Part shown: positions 1 to 12,484 of the stretch, piece by piece
How positions within the stretch are numbered: position 1 is the stretch's first letter
How the letters are laid out: every line of letters starts with the position of its first letter
Assembly (NCBI GenBank): GCA_947179485.1
Contig: OX359245.1
Coordinates: forward strand, 28,507,067 to 28,571,066
Length of the DNA: 64,000 bases
Reading direction: 5' to 3'
Source of the DNA: Allacma fusca
Taxonomy: Eukaryota; Arthropoda; Collembola; Symphypleona; Sminthuridae
Translations under genes and position numbers: made by a program
Notes under the pieces: model-generated
Database searches by the model: none
The model's input: the letters and a program-made list of their open reading frames with translations, nothing else
Told to the model about the DNA's origin: nothing

Positions 1-2709
1 GAGGGATGTGAGAGCAGCATTGTCAGTACGGACCTGTATTCTCCTTCCATAAATGTAAGGCCTAAAAACCTCAAAAGCATACACAATAGCTAAACATTCC
101 TTTTCGGGATTAGAATAATTTAGTTCAGCTCCTTTTAATAACCTAGAGGCAAATGCAATAGGCCTCCAGATTTTATCATCCCTGGATTGTTCACAGGTAG
201 CTCCTATGCGATATCCGCTCGCATCAGAGACAATTCGGATGGTAGCTTCGGCATCAAAATAATCTAAAACAGGAGCATTAACCATGGCATCTTTTAGAGC
301 TTGGAAGGTTGTTTCCTCCTCTTCACCCCATACAAATGGAACATCCTTCTTAGTTAGGTTATGCAGAGGTCTGGCTTTACCTGCAAAAGCTTTAATGAAA
401 GTACGATAATAATTACAGAAGCCCAGAAATGACTGGACTTCTTTGAGACATTTAGGACTGGGGAATACTCTGACAGCTTCAATTTTCTCGGGATCAGGAT
501 TGGTTCCTTCTCCAGAAATGACGTGGCCTAAAAAGTGTAATTCGTTAAAGGCAAAATAGCATTTCTTAATTTTAAAAGTTAAATTGAACTTTTGAGCACG
601 CATTAGGACAAGTTCAAGACGATACATGAGCGTATCAAAATCATTAGCAAAAATTAATAAATCATCAATATAGACTAACACAATGGTATATTTTAAATCA
701 CCAAGTACTGTATCCATCATTGTTTGGAATACAGCTGGTGAATTTTTATAGCCGAAAGGAAGTCTATTATAACAAAACTTACCCCTTGGAGTGGAGAAGG
801 CAGTTTTCAACTGACGTTTTTCATCCAATCGCATTTGGAGGAAACCCTGTAGTACATCAAGCGTGATGAACCACTTTGCCCCAGCCAGGTAATCCAGGCA
901 GTCATCAACCCTAGGAATTGGGTAGGTGTCCTGTTCTACCTGGTCGTTTAGGAGGCGAAGGTCCACACATACTCGATGTGTGACAATTCCCTGGTCGTCC
1001 TTCTTTTTGGGGACAACTATGACCGGGGAGTTGTATGGAGAAACGCAGGGCCGGATTACTCCAAGGCGTAAGTTCCTTTCCACATGTTCTTCGAGGACCT
1101 TCTTTTCTAGAGGTGCCAAACGATAGGAATATTTGTGGAAGGGTGGATGGTCTCCTGTATCTATAACAACTGGAGGATAGTTAACAACACCAAGCTCATC
1201 ATCGCTACGAGCAAAGTATTCAGCATATTTATTAATTATGATTAGCACATGTTCTTGTTGTGATTCATTAATGTTAGGACCCATTTTTATTTCATTTTTA
1301 TTGTAGGGAGACTTCGGAGCTTTTGCCGTAAGTTCTTCGACCTTTAAATGAAATTTCTGTTGGGGAATAACTTCAGAATTCGTATTAGACATGTTGAGAT
1401 AATTGTTTTCATTGCTAAATCTTATTGTTTGCATTAAATTAGTGCTTGGTTCCGTTAAACATGATTCATCAGTAATTATTGAAGGAGAAGGTAGTACCTG
1501 AGAGTCCTCTTCTGTCGAGTCTCCCTTATTTAAGGCGTTTACCTGATTGTTATGATTATTATTGATAATTTGATTTTTACGTAATATTCTTGATTGAAGC
1601 TCATGACTACGTTTATCATGAACGTCTGGATGCTCTTCAGGATCTCTTGATGATTCCAGAGAGTCGGTGAAAGGAGCGTCTAAATCGCGTGTGCTCCATT
1701 CGCTGTCAGTGGGGATCCACATGTGTTCTGAATCATAGTGTCCCACTTTGTCCTCATTAGCTGTCCCATTGGGTCCTTCGTATTCAACTAAAGATGCATG
1801 GGAATTTAAATTAAGTCCAAACCTACGGTTGAAATTACTTCCTAATAACAGAAGTGTATCCATCTCTTCTATGATGGCAAACCTATAATTGTGACCTAAA
1901 TGTTCATCGCTTTTAGTATAGAAATACAAAATAGCCGAACGACAATAAGATCCGGACTGGGTTTTACATATAGTAGTAAAAGACTTAGGTTCATGGGTTA
2001 CTATTTTGATACTCTTAGGGCAGTATTTATTTAAATAGTAAGCAGTGGCGGCCGCCATGGATGATAACATTGAGCCAGTATCCACTGTAGCTCTAAGAGT
2101 CACCCTATGTCCGGCCACACGCAAGGGATAAACCACATCCTGGCGTGCGTAGGTCAAATTACAGAGGCGGAGAAATTCTTGAATCATGATTTCATCATGA
2201 GAGAGAGTCTCTTCCTCCGGTGAGAGCCCATGGGGTTGGACTTCCTCGAAATCCAAAGACCTACAACTGGAAAGTGCACGTAATGACATACGTTTACGTG
2301 GCTTTAAATGTAATTTATTAATGATATTAGAGGAATCTTCTAATTCGTCATCCTCCAATGTGGGAAGAGGTCGGGGAGTCTCTTCCTTGAACCTGGTCTT
2401 CTTCTTTACCTTAACAGGAACAAGCGGTGGTGGTAGGTCCGGAATGTCATCGGGCATATCAATTATAACTTGTTGCTGTACGTTGCGTGTAGGAGGAACA
2501 TCAGGTAGAAATTTATTGGGATCATAAACGCCATGGTATTGAGGAGTGTAGAAAGCATGCCGGATAGTAGGAACCTGAAAAGCTGGATGTGGAATGCTTA
2601 GTTGATGTTTATTAACTTGATTACTCACCCTAACACTAGGATTATGATTGTGAGGCTGGATGGTCTGGTCGGCCCCGCCCGCCAGACCATTCAGTTTCCT
2701 GAAGTATTG
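1..2709 (-). CDS. Pol polyprotein (protease, RT, RNase H), partial, gypsy A
   Basis: An open frame runs on the minus strand from just below a TAA at about 2710-2712 to the window edge, so the C-terminus is missing. There is no early ATG; the frame opens at 2709 and was probably reached by frameshifting or fused to gag. The protease motif DTGS lies near 2060. RT motifs follow: the fingers/palm segment with VDLRLLN and LDVLQGF, then LVYIDDLL near 680, which is the catalytic YxDD box. RNase H starts with RIVSDASGYRIGA near 230 and reaches TDNAALTSL at the edge. About 900 codons are visible with no stop. The stretch between protease and RT is acidic, low in similarity and probably a linker. No integrase is visible. 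Confidence 0.85.
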
Positions 2710-2999
2710 TTAATCGGGACTGAGGCTGGGGCTTCAGCGGGAGGGATCGGACCATTCACCATTCCTTGGCGATCCTGACCATAGCCTCGGTTAACCCAAT
2801 TCGGTTGTGGACCCTGAGAACGTTGTTTCTGGCCCTGGTATTGAGATTGTGGATTCCCTTGGTATTGAGGATTAGGACGAGGTCGTTGGTAATTCGGGAA
2901 ATTATTAACCGGTTGTTGATAATTCCTTTGAGGCGAAGGATTATGGGACTGCATAATTCTCCGGAAGCGGATAATTCGGCTGAGGAGGGTGTTCTTCAA
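2691..2999 (-). pseudogene. Frame-shifted gag tail / gag-pol junction, gypsy A
   Basis: This 102-codon frame overlaps the end of gag (2941) and reaches the start of the open pol frame (2709). Its composition is rich in Gln, Pro, Asn, Gly and Arg and continues the composition of the gag C-terminus, so it is probably the real end of Gag. Codon phase shows it lies +1 relative to gag, while pol is back in the gag phase. Two compensating indels explain this most simply. A programmed shift is possible, but I found no good heptamer (the overlap reads A GGA AAC, which is not an X XXY YYZ site). Confidence 0.5.
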
Positions 3000-4098
3000 A
3001 TTGCATCAGATCCGGCGGGGGTTGATATTGCCTGGAATTGGCATTATAACCCGAAGAATTCCAATTCCCGTTCGAATGTGCTGGTGAATGCTGAAAATTT
3101 CCCTGAGAGGATACATCATTAGTATAATTAGGACCTGGCGCCTGATTACCATTATGAAGGAAACGGGAATTACGTGTGTCCATGTTGGACATGATGCGAG
3201 AGGTGTTACCATTCACCACATCCCGCTGGAAATCCCGACATTGCTTCCAGTGGTGATTACTGCGGTTGCAGTAATCACAGACCAACTGATTTGTAGCCCG
3301 TACTGAACTTTCGTTCAGTTGTGGAGCCTGGGAAGCAGACGTGGAGGACCGAGACCGGGTACTAGTGTCCATCGGAGTGTTCCGCAAAAGTCCTCGGATG
3401 TTCTTGATGAACTCCGGGATGTTCCGGGAAAGCGTGACGGCAAAGGAGTCGATGGATGGAGGCAGCTTCCCACGAGCCTTCTCAATGATGGCATCATCCG
3501 TCATCCGGGGATCCAGGTCCAGGCATAAATGTTGCAATTCCGCAACAAAAGAATCAGCGGACATCCCTGCTGTATATCGGAAGGAATCCAGGGCCGCCTG
3601 CTTCGCTGGCTTGAGGTTCTCATGGTCGAACCTCCGGATGAGACTGGAAGAGACAAACTTCCATATTTCCTTTGCAGGTTTTCCCATTTCCTCGTAGAGG
3701 CGGATCCTGGGAAATTCAGAGCGGAACCATTCCTGGACAGCCTTATCGGGGGACTTTTGGAAGAATTTCCTCAAGTTAAGGACCACGGAGTCAGGGCTGA
3801 CGAACATGTCCTTAGAGTAGAAATCAACATGGCGGACGAAGGCCCGGGGGTCATCGTCGCTATAATATTGTTCGACTTCAGCCCTAAAGCGATCCAGTCT
3901 TCTGTACTTCTCATCAGATGACTTAGGATTCGGTGCTCCAAGAAGATCAGCAACAGGGACGTTCATCATGGACGGACCCAACATAGGTTGTTGAGTGAAA
4001 GGATCGGAATGTCCACTAAATGGTTGTGGTGGATTAGTGGAAGAACCAAAGAAATCCCCGAAAGGGTCAAACGATGTCCAAGCGGATTGTTGCTCCAT
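2941..4098 (-). CDS. Gag polyprotein, gypsy A
   Basis: A 385-codon frame starts at ATG 4098. Residues of roughly 60-240 have the helical, charged composition of retrotransposon Gag capsid (for example an EWFRSEFPRI segment and an IEKARGKLPPSI segment). Near residue 275 there is one zinc knuckle of the form C-x2-C-x4-H-x4-C (CDYCNRSNHHWKQC), which binds the RNA genome. The C-terminus is rich in Asn, Gln and Pro and is cut by a stop at 2941 while similar composition goes on in another frame. Gag forms the intracellular particle in which reverse transcription takes place. The start is the first ATG of the frame. Confidence 0.8.
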   Translation of the reverse strand: MEQQSAWTSFDPFGDFFGSSTNPPQPFSGHSDPFTQQPMLGPSMMNVPVADLLGAPNPKSSDEKYRRLDRFRAEVEQYYSDDDPRAFVRHVDFYSKDMFVSPDSVVLNLRKFFQKSPDKAVQEWFRSEFPRIRLYEEMGKPAKEIWKFVSSSLIRRFDHENLKPAKQAALDSFRYTAGMSADSFVAELQHLCLDLDPRMTDDAIIEKARGKLPPSIDSFAVTLSRNIPEFIKNIRGLLRNTPMDTSTRSRSSTSASQAPQLNESSVRATNQLVCDYCNRSNHHWKQCRDFQRDVVNGNTSRIMSNMDTRNSRFLHNGNQAPGPNYTNDVSSQGNFQHSPAHSNGNWNSSGYNANSRQYQPPPDLMQFEEHPPQPNYPLPENYAVP

Positions 4099-7000
4099 TG
4101 TTGAAATAGGTTGCGTCTAAAAAATTGCTAGCACGGACAAAGGTGTAATTTGAATAATTACAAAAACCTATAAACGGATGATAATTAGTAATCCAAAAAT
4201 GTCAATTTTAATTAAACTGTAAGTTGTAAGTCTCTTAGGTATAATCAACTTTAATTTGAAAATGCAATGAATGCAAAGTGAGATTTGTGTAGTTACTGGG
4301 ATGATGAATTATGATAAATATTCAAAGATGCTGAATAAGGAGTCACACAATAGCAATTAGATAATATCAGAGGATCGACAGTCCTTGATATTATCACATG
4401 CAAAAAACGAGATATTATGTGAATGGGAATAGCGTCCAAATTATCGAAAATTCAAACAAACTCAAAAAATATTGAATGATATCAGTAGCAGCACAAGCTT
4501 GAAAAAATCAAAGTCAAAAAAAAAATCCAAGATACCTACAATTGAAAATAATTCAAACACAGAACGTAAAAATTAATCAGTCTGTGTCAATAGATTTACA
4601 AAATCATGATAAGTGGATTAACGAATGTAATCAAGATTATACAAAATGGACCTGAATGGAACAGCCCCAGAGAAATTATCAGGAGCGTCTCAACTTTGAG
4701 GAATACAAAGGCTGACCTCGGAGGAGTTGACCTCACAATCAGCACGGATTGTATGTGGAAGGTCTCGATGCCTTATCTTGAATGGCAGAGGGAATGGACT
4801 GATGACCACGCCGAGATTTGAAATCCAATATGGAGGATCTTCAAAATTATGAATTTAAACCTCAAAAGCTCAAAAAAAATACAAATGGATTAGTGACCAT
4901 GCATAAATTTCATGTAATTCGTGAAAATGCTTGGTAGAATGATGTGGTAAAAGCGGTCAAGAGGAATGAATTTGGGAAGGGAATGGAAAACAGTAATTGT
5001 TATTTTAGATAATTGCAATACAAAGGCTTTTCCTACGTATGGACTGTAGGTAGGTATACGGACTATACCACGGCACTGTAATTAATAGAGTTATAATGGA
5101 TGACTGCGTTCTTCCTAAATTTCAAAAATGGGAATTTGGAAGAATAGACTGAATTCAAAAATAAATTCCAAAGCCAGAGACATATAACTATGTGAGATAG
5201 AGTGACTAATGTAAATGATACAGTAAGCAAGATGAATTGAATTAATAATAATACGCTGGGTTAATATGAGACAGGTCACAAAAAAAAATGACAAAGTCCA
5301 AAATTACTTCAAAATAATTATTCACTCATAGAGGAAAAAGTGCACACTCGTACAATGGAGAATAATAATCAGTCGTAGCAGGCTGTGGTCATTAGCAGCG
5401 TCAAAGATTATTCTCAAAAATGAAATTACATTAGTAAGTCCTTTTTTACCATATGAGCAAGGGGAAATACAGGGAATTTAATGTAGAATCGGAAATGAGA
5501 GAATTTCAAAAAAAAATAAATCCCAGTGGCAACGTGAGACAGAGAGGTTAGCGTGTTTCAAAAATAATTATTAAATTTTTGAAAAATTAGTGAGTCACAA
5601 AGTCAAGTCCGAAGAGGGGAATTCGGCTCAAAAAACAATTTGCAGCGTAAAGGCCTTTCTACCGTATGAATACGTAAGGTAAGGACTTGGGAGTCCAAAA
5701 TGCAATAAGACCACAAATTTCAAAAATTATTTTGAAGGGACAACGTGAGACGGTAATATTTTACAAAAATAATAATGAATTCAAAAAATGAAAATTGGCC
5801 AAATAAATGCTGAGTCAAGGAGAGAATGTACAAGGAAAAAGAAATTACACTCGTAAGGTCTTTCCTCAGCACGGTCAAAAGAAATGGCCGGAGTAAGTTG
5901 AGATTCAAAATTAAACCAAAAATAAATATGCCACGCTTCAAAATAAACTGAAATTTTGAAAGTGTGGAAATTCGGAAGACACTGTATAATGGGTGGATAA
6001 GGGAAGCAAAAATTGGAGCGAAAATAACTCAAAAAAATAAAGTGCAATTGTAAGTCTCTTCCTATCAATGGCCACAATTTAACATTGCAGTGAATTGAAC
6101 GAGTCGTAATAAGCTCCCAAAAACTTCCCAATATGAAATCAGAGTGTTCAGAAATTCAAGCATGAATTCCAAAATTATTGGGAATTGGATGGAAAATTAG
6201 ACTGGAAAATCGATTCAAAATTATAAGCCACAATTGTAAGGTTTCTCCACCGTGTGGAGACACGCCGTGTGAGATGATAGCAGGTATTGGGCTGGAGGGG
6301 CAACGTGAGACCAAGCCAAGAGTTTACAAAAAGGTCAAAAAAAATAAATTGGAAAAATAATTATCCACACGATTTATAATGAGTTAAAGAAATGGACCAA
6401 AATATAATTGGAAATTACAGCACGACAACATGGTAACCAAAGGCCGTATATGGGAAGGAGATACGGATATTACAAACGGCGTGGTTGAGTCATGCACGTC
6501 CCAAAATTTTAAAGAGGACTGAAATGAATTTTGTCCTGAGCAATTCCCACATACACAGTAGAGCAATAATTCCAAAAATAATTAGTCGGTAACACCAGCA
6601 ATGCATTGAAATTGGCTAAGAATAATTGAAACGAAAATAATCGAAATGTACTAGGAAAGTACGGGGCAATTTATCGGACCAAAATCAGCACTCAAAATTT
6701 TCCAAATTATTTGGGGAGTCAAAACTTTACCACATAAGTGTAAAAAGTATAAGGAAAATTCACACAATCCTACAAATGAACAGGGACCTTCAGTAATAAG
6801 GCCTAAAAAGAGAGGGGAAAATCGATACTGTGACCTTACCTGGTAATCCAAAACGAAAATTCCAAAATTACACTGAAATTAACAAACTTTCCACTTACGG
6901 TTCAGTTCAGTTCAGTGTCACTAAAAGTTTTTATTGTAGCACAAGAGTTCAAGTCACAAGTAATAATCCACCGGATTGTCCAAATTTTACTATTATTTGG

Positions 7001-7244
7001 AAAATGAGAAATCCTCGTAGAAAGTTGGAAAGCCGGGATGAGTAGATGTGAACGGCGTGGTGAGTCCAATGCAGTACTGCTGGGCACGGAGGACGGCGTG
7101 GGAGAAGATGGCGGCTCAGAAGTGTGAGCTGATGGCCACGCTGTTCCTTCTGCTGCTGATGCTGCTGGGGCGGAATGAGACGCGTGGTCTCAGCAGCTGG
7201 AGAGGTGAGGACCCGCTGGCTTGCTAAGGCAGAGGGGGAAAGCC
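4099..7244 (-). repeat. Long leader of gypsy A with degenerate ~200-bp tandem repeats
   Basis: About 3.1 kb between the primer-binding site and gag has no credible gene. A block resembling 'gtaaggcctttcctaccgta' recurs near 5024, 5433, 5650, 5847, 6050 and 6237, and weakly near 6437 and 6880. The spacings between the clear copies from 5433 to 6237 are 186-217 bases. A second landmark, 'aacgtgagac', recurs near 5529, 5741 and 6300. This is degenerate tandem duplication. Such a long leader is unusual for gypsy elements. It may hold packaging or translation signals, but nothing in the sequence proves a role. Confidence 0.55.
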
Positions 7245-7259
7245 ACGCACACTCCACCA
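7245..7259 (-). other. Primer-binding site of gypsy A, tRNA-Ala-like
   Basis: Reading the minus strand, the LTR end CTGACA is followed after TTTT by TGGTGGAG. This is complementary to the CCA-tailed 3' end of the tRNA-Ala(AGC) genes in this window over 8 bases. The following TGTGCGTGG matches GTGCGGGG only if one extra base is allowed. Confidence 0.5.
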
Positions 7260-7263
7260 AAAA

Positions 7264-7633
7264 TGTCAGATGTGACTTTCCTAACTAACTAAATACTAAA
7301 TAATCCTAAAAATAAATGTAACTATTTATGAAATTATGAAGATCACTCTTAGTTATTTTAGAGGCTTGAGGATAATTTTAAGTGACTCTAAGTTATTTTA
7401 TATAAGTCTTGAAGATACTTATTAGAGTAAGTTTTTATGGGAGAATAAGTGTAGCAGAGATGTGTGTTCTTCAAGAGTCCGTCTAACACTCTTTATTAAA
7501 TGTATCTCAATAGTCCAGGACTAAACCTGAAGTGGAGGAGCATTTGGAACTCCCAGTTCCAATCACCCCACTTCCCCTTAATTATATATAAATATGGGTA
7601 TCGCCCATAAGGTTGTGAGATACTGCTCTCACA
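7264..7633 (-). repeat. 5' LTR of gypsy A
   Basis: On the minus strand the segment can be read as TGTGAGAGCAG...CTCTGACA-like ends (starting TG, ending CA), with a TATA-rich stretch (TATTTATATATAA) and an AATAAA signal in the expected order. The lower end is fixed by the adjacent primer-binding site. The upper end is uncertain; TGCTGCTGACG at about 7655 is an alternative start. No second LTR is present to confirm it. Confidence 0.5.
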
Positions 7634-8705
7634 CTACTATATATTGACCGACGTCAGCAGCATTTCATTTTTCAATAATTTGATTCACAACGTTGGAAAT
7701 TATTTTCTGATCAATTTTACTGTTTACTCTGTTATTGAAACATTTGATCGTATAGTTATACTAGTTGCACACAATCACAAGGAAATATAAATAGATGAGG
7801 TTCACACCGTTCGTTTCCGCCAATTTCTGTATTTTTTTCAATTCTACTATGAGAAAGATAATAGACTGTATGTAGACCACATGTTGATTGTGGGCCAATA
7901 TCATATCCAGGTAGAATTTTCATTTCGAAAAGGGTGAAAAGGATTGTTTGTACACCCCAACAACATGCAACTATAAACGTAAATGGTTGAGGTATAGAAG
8001 TTGTGTACACGCATTTTTTCGGAGTACACAAGGTAGTCCTCAGAAATGATTTTTCCAGGCCTTAATTGTTGCTCGTAAAATATCAAATGTCTGAGTTTCA
8101 ATCTGAAGTTAAATGTCAGCCCAGGTGCTAAACTAAAGTTGAGGATTGACAGTCATCTCTTTGAAAGTTTCTTTAATATAAAGCTTGTGTATACAGACAA
8201 AGACGTACGCCATCATTCCTTATTGGATTTAGCACACCCATTGGATTCATCGGCATGGCTCTTGCTTGCAATGCTTGTCATGCTTGCAATTCTTGAGCGG
8301 GATTTAAACTTTGCTGTTACTGTGCGTTTCATGTACAAAATGCAGCAAAATCATCACTCCTTGCATTTATACTTCACGTTTCACGAGTCACGTGACATGC
8401 GCGTCACGTGACCATCACGCTTGCTTCACGCGAGCTCCTTCCCTCATCACTTCAAACATTTATACTTTACTGTAAGCGCGAAAAGTTTCACGTTTCTGTC
8501 ACTCATGCTTCACTTTTGTAAAGTTGAAACTTTTCAACTTTACTTGCGTGAACTCAAGAAGCAAGGAGGGAACCGGGCGAGAATTTTCTTTGTATTTTCG
8601 TCGTATAATTTCCTTCTTCAATTTTATCGACAGGGAAGCAGTACATATTCCAGGAAACAAGATTTAAGTTCTGTGAATTTATAAATTGCAAAATTGAGTA
8701 TTAGA

Positions 8706-9953
8706 ATGAGCAGAAATTCCGTACAAAAAAACGAGTTTGAGGAGAAATTGATTGAACTAGTTAAGCTAAAACCTCCTATCTACAAAAAATCTGACCCTGA
8801 TCATGGAAATGTCGTTGTAATTGGAAATTGCTGGGAATGGATCTTTGACCAACTTCAACCCACAAAGTTTGCAAAGGATGGTAAGAAAGTTTCTACAATA
8901 ATTTTTCTTTATTATATTTAATAAATATAGAAATAATTTACGTGACGGTTTTCGTTTTTTGTATGCTATAAATTGTTGACATTGTAACCTATTTTTAGCA
9001 ATGGCATGCAAAAAGCAGTGGAAGTGCATCCGTGATCAGTGGCTTGCATACAAGAGGAAATTGACCACAAAGTCAGGTCAAGCATCAGGACGAATACCTT
9101 TCTTTCGTCATGAGAGATCCATGCGAGTTTGTGAAGATCCGAGTGAAACGGAATCTTTGAACGGGTATGTACTAATCAATTATCCCATTTTTTCTACAAA
9201 GTATTTTTAAAATGCGCTGTCTGACTGAACCTAATCCAATTTCCCATTTTTATCCCAAAGGACCATATCGAACGTGGATAATTCTGCAGTGCCCCCGTCT
9301 CCGGCTAGTTTATCGGATTCTGATGAAGCCACAATCAATGAGAATGAAGACGGTCAGGTTGCAAGTATTCCAACTGTCACAATAACATCCGTCCAATCTT
9401 CAGCAGTCACTCCCCCACAAGTTCACTTCATGCACAAAAATCTTAAGTTACAGTCAGCTAGTTAGCTATATAACAACTAAAAGTACATGGTAATTGGAAA
9501 TAATAAAGATGCATGTAATTAGAAGAGATTGATAATTATAAATTGATAGCAGTAATTATCTATTTATGAATACAATAATAAGGAATTACTGCATTATTGC
9601 ATGTATGTATGTTGTTTCTATTTACATTTTTTACGCTTTACGCACTATTCTTAATTCTTATACGTCTGTCAAATTATAATTTTTAGTTTCATTATTTTTA
9701 ATAGTCGGTTCTTGTTGTGAAAAAATAAATTTTAACTACATGCGTTTAATTGCAGAGACCAAAAATTGATCCATTTGGTGAGGAGTTGTTGAAAGTAGTG
9801 AAAGGCAGAGAAATGACAGATATTCAACATCTCTGCAACTCTATTGCAATAAAGTTGGAGAAAATTGCAAGGAAAGATCCAAAAGCAGCAACTCAGTTAC
9901 AAAATCAACTTCAAAATATAGTAAGCGAGAAGGAAATAGAGCTGCTTTATTAA
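8706..9953 (+). CDS. MADF-domain (Myb/SANT-like) DNA-binding protein of Harbinger element
   Basis: Exons 8706-8880, 8999-9164 and 9261-9465 join in frame (phases 1 and 2) to a 181-residue protein. Residues of about 10-85 form a MADF domain: LIELVKLKPPIYKK, then NCWEWIFDQL, then CKKQWKCIRDQWLAYKR across the first splice. The tail is Ser/Pro/acidic. A further open exon at 9756-9953 ends in a basic amphipathic segment like the BESS-type interaction motif of MADF proteins. It could be joined from a weak phase-0 donor at 9421, in which case it replaces the stop at 9465. In Harbinger elements this protein brings the nuclease to the nucleus and to the element ends. ATG 8706 is chosen because the domain begins soon after. 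Confidence 0.7.
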
Positions 9954-10034
9954 ACATGTAATGTAGGATGTAACATGAGAAATAAACAATACTGGTCATG
10001 CGAGTAACTTAATAATTAATATTCACTTATTAAA

Positions 10035-11484
10035 TTACACATCAGCATATCCTCTTCTTGCTGACCGTGCTTGCCATGCGACTGAACCATCAGAGTTGAA
10101 ATAGTCCTTGAATGCATCTCTAATCTTAAATGCTTCTGCAGTTGCATTGTTACTACCCTGATGAGTAACAGCGCCCACTCCAGTATCATTGGAAATGACG
10201 GCTCTCCAACTTCCTCCAATAAATTCTCCATTTTCATCTGCATCCATGGTAAATCCAAAGTAATCTTTGTTTTTGGATAAAAAGTTGTGAAGAATTACAG
10301 CTGTTTTCACAATTAATTTTGCAAGATCAAGGCTGCCATCGATAGGAGTTTCAAAGATCCTAAATCGAGCTTGAAATAATCCAAAGGTGTTTTCTACAAT
10401 CATTCGGGCTCTAGAGTGACGGTAGTTAAAAATTCTTTGATCAAATGTTAATTGCATTTGCCTTTGACCTGGAAATGGCTTCATTAAATATGGTTTTAAA
10501 GGGAAAGCATCGTCAGCTAGAAGTACCGCTGGGGCTTGAAAGTATGGTGTAAGTTGCATTGGTTGTGGGAACTTGAATCCATTTTGCTCCAATTTTTTTC
10601 CAATATTAGAATTTTTGAAAATTCCACCATCCGAAATTGATCCACAACCGCCAATATCTACCAAAATAAATTGGTACCCAGCATCAACAACTGCCATCAA
10701 AACAATAGAAAAGAATCCCTTATAGTTGTGAAAAATTGACCCAGAATTTGGGGGTGATTTTATTCTTATATGCTTTCCATCTATAGCTCCGCACGCATTT
10801 GGAAAGTTCCACCGTTTCGTAAATTCCAATGAAATTTTTTTCCACATGACTTCATTGGGTTCAGGGATACATTCTTGTTCAAATGCTAGGCAAATCGCTG
10901 TCATTATTTCTCTAATAATTGCTGAGACACTGGCTGGGGAGATTCGGTAACTCATTGCAAGGTAGACTTGTTTCATTCCGGTTGCCAAATACCTACACAA
11001 TGTTCAATTTCACTAAGTTGGTATTATTTCATTTTGAACTTTGATTATGTTACGTGCAAACACTAACCTTATTGTGATTGCCAGACGATCTCTTAATGAA
11101 ATAGGACGTGCATGAGTAGGTGAATGGTAAACAACTGTCGATAATTTCTCCAAAATCTGATCAAACTGAGCTTTGTCCATTCTAAATTCAGAATTTGTAG
11201 TTTAAAATTGATTCATTGATTTTTTTCCATTGCACCCAAAACTCTCGGCACTATTTCATACAATGTTATGTATAAAGTACAACTTTACGTTCTCACCTGA
11301 AATATTTGTGATGATACTCTTGTTCGTCAGATGTTCCAAGCTCGTCCACTAATTTTGCTTCACCTTGTACATCTCTTCGCTCAAATATTGGTCTCATATA
11401 CATTGACCGAATTTTCCGGTTTTTATATTTATATAAGTAATACACAAGTAAAACTTTTTCAAGAAATTCAGAATCGTTATTCAT
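10035..11484 (-). CDS. HARBI1-type transposase nuclease (DDE_Tnp_4)
   Basis: Exons 11297-11484, 11068-11181 and 10035-10992 (minus strand, both introns phase 2) join to 419 residues with no stop. The N-terminal half holds the helical region with RLAITIRYLATG, a hallmark of the family. The catalytic acidic triad is visible: D172 in GAIDGKHI, D261 in LADDAFPL, and E301 in RMIVENTFGLF. Length and spacing fit active family members. The protein cuts and rejoins the element ends and works with the MADF partner encoded on the other strand 82 bases away. Because the frame, triad and splice sites are all intact, the element may be autonomous and recently active. The start is the first ATG of exon 1. 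Confidence 0.85.
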
Positions 11485-12484
11485 TTTTGGAAATGTTAAT
11501 CACGAATTTTGTCTGAAATGAAACAATCTAAAGGAATTCTATTCCTTTCACGCGGGATTTATTTATACTTTCCTTCACAATGAAAAGCATAACGTGAAGC
11601 GCTTGCTTTGTGTTTCACTTCGCGCCTCTTTCAACTGAAAGTTTAAATCACCTAAGTTACGACAGGAGGAAAATGAAGTGAACGGGAAGTGAACGTCACG
11701 TGAAGCTTGAAAGCTTAAATCTGCCTTTGTAAGAGCTTCGCCCAAAGTTGTCAGCATCGTCACATGCATTTTAGTCGTGATGGCTCCAATTGTACATATT
11801 TCAAGTTCCGTTTCTGTCCAAAAACCTTCCCATGAGATTCAAATACTCCGCCTGGTTGCTCTGCATCTTTATTGTCAGTAATTGTTACCTGGCTAAATTG
11901 AAAAGCTTCAAAGCTGTGCCTCGAGTTCAGTCAGTGCACAAGTCTTTAGAAGAAATGATTGCAGAGGGTTACCCTGTGCTTTTTGAACGCTCGGACTTTA
12001 TTATTATACTGAAGGAAGCACAAAAATATTTGTATCCAGGTCCCACAGGGTAAAGCAACCACAATGTCATTGGCGCTGAATTATTAAGAGAAATTGACTT
12101 ATTGTTTCAAAATGTGGTAGACCAGGATCATTCAGAATCACTCTGGATTTGGCAAAGTAACAGTTTGGGAGAGCGTGGTAAGATAATTGTCACAAGTCAA
12201 GACTCCATTGATAGCAGTCTAAAACTGTTTTCCATGATGTTCCGACAAAGCTATTCCATTTATTCAAAATCATTCCATACATCGATGGTATTCATAAATT
12301 ACTGGCTACCAAATAATGACCTTGTCTTGAGATATGGTGGATTTTAAGAGACTCTGGAATTCAGACATTATGGTTGGATGAGGCCGTTCACAGTATTTAT
12401 AAGCAAGGGATTCGTCAGGAAATTTACAATCACTTAAGAAGCAAACCACTGAAACATGATTTGAAAATTCCATTGAGTGGTAAC

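Larger units (their letters stand above)
1..7633 (-). mobile_element. Ty3/gypsy retrotransposon A, 5' part, runs off left edge
   Basis: Read on the minus strand this is LTR, leader, gag, then protease, reverse transcriptase and RNase H; integrase and the 3' LTR would lie beyond position 1. The order protease-RT-RNase H and the YIDD catalytic box fit Ty3/gypsy. The element is unlike gypsy element B at 45537-54956 in gag length, LTR and leader, so it is a different family. Frame breaks between gag and pol (see 2691-2999) suggest it is older or partly decayed. The outer limit at 7633 is inferred from LTR terminal bases only, because the second LTR is not in the window. Confidence 0.85.
8296..11726. 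mobile_element. PIF/Harbinger DNA transposon, apparently complete
   Basis: The element carries the two genes typical of the superfamily: a MADF/Myb-like DNA-binding protein on the plus strand and a HARBI1-type DDE nuclease on the minus strand, converging. Proposed ends are AGCGGGATTTAAACTTT on the left and, reverse-complemented, AGGCAGATTTAAGCTTT on the right, flanked by a 3-bp TTG duplication (8293-8295 and 11727-11729). Harbinger normally duplicates 3 bases, usually TAA or TTA, so TTG is slightly unusual. Both subterminal regions are dense in CTTCACGT-like motifs (8370-8560 and 11550-11705), possible binding sites of the MADF protein. The exact ends are inferred. Confidence 0.7.
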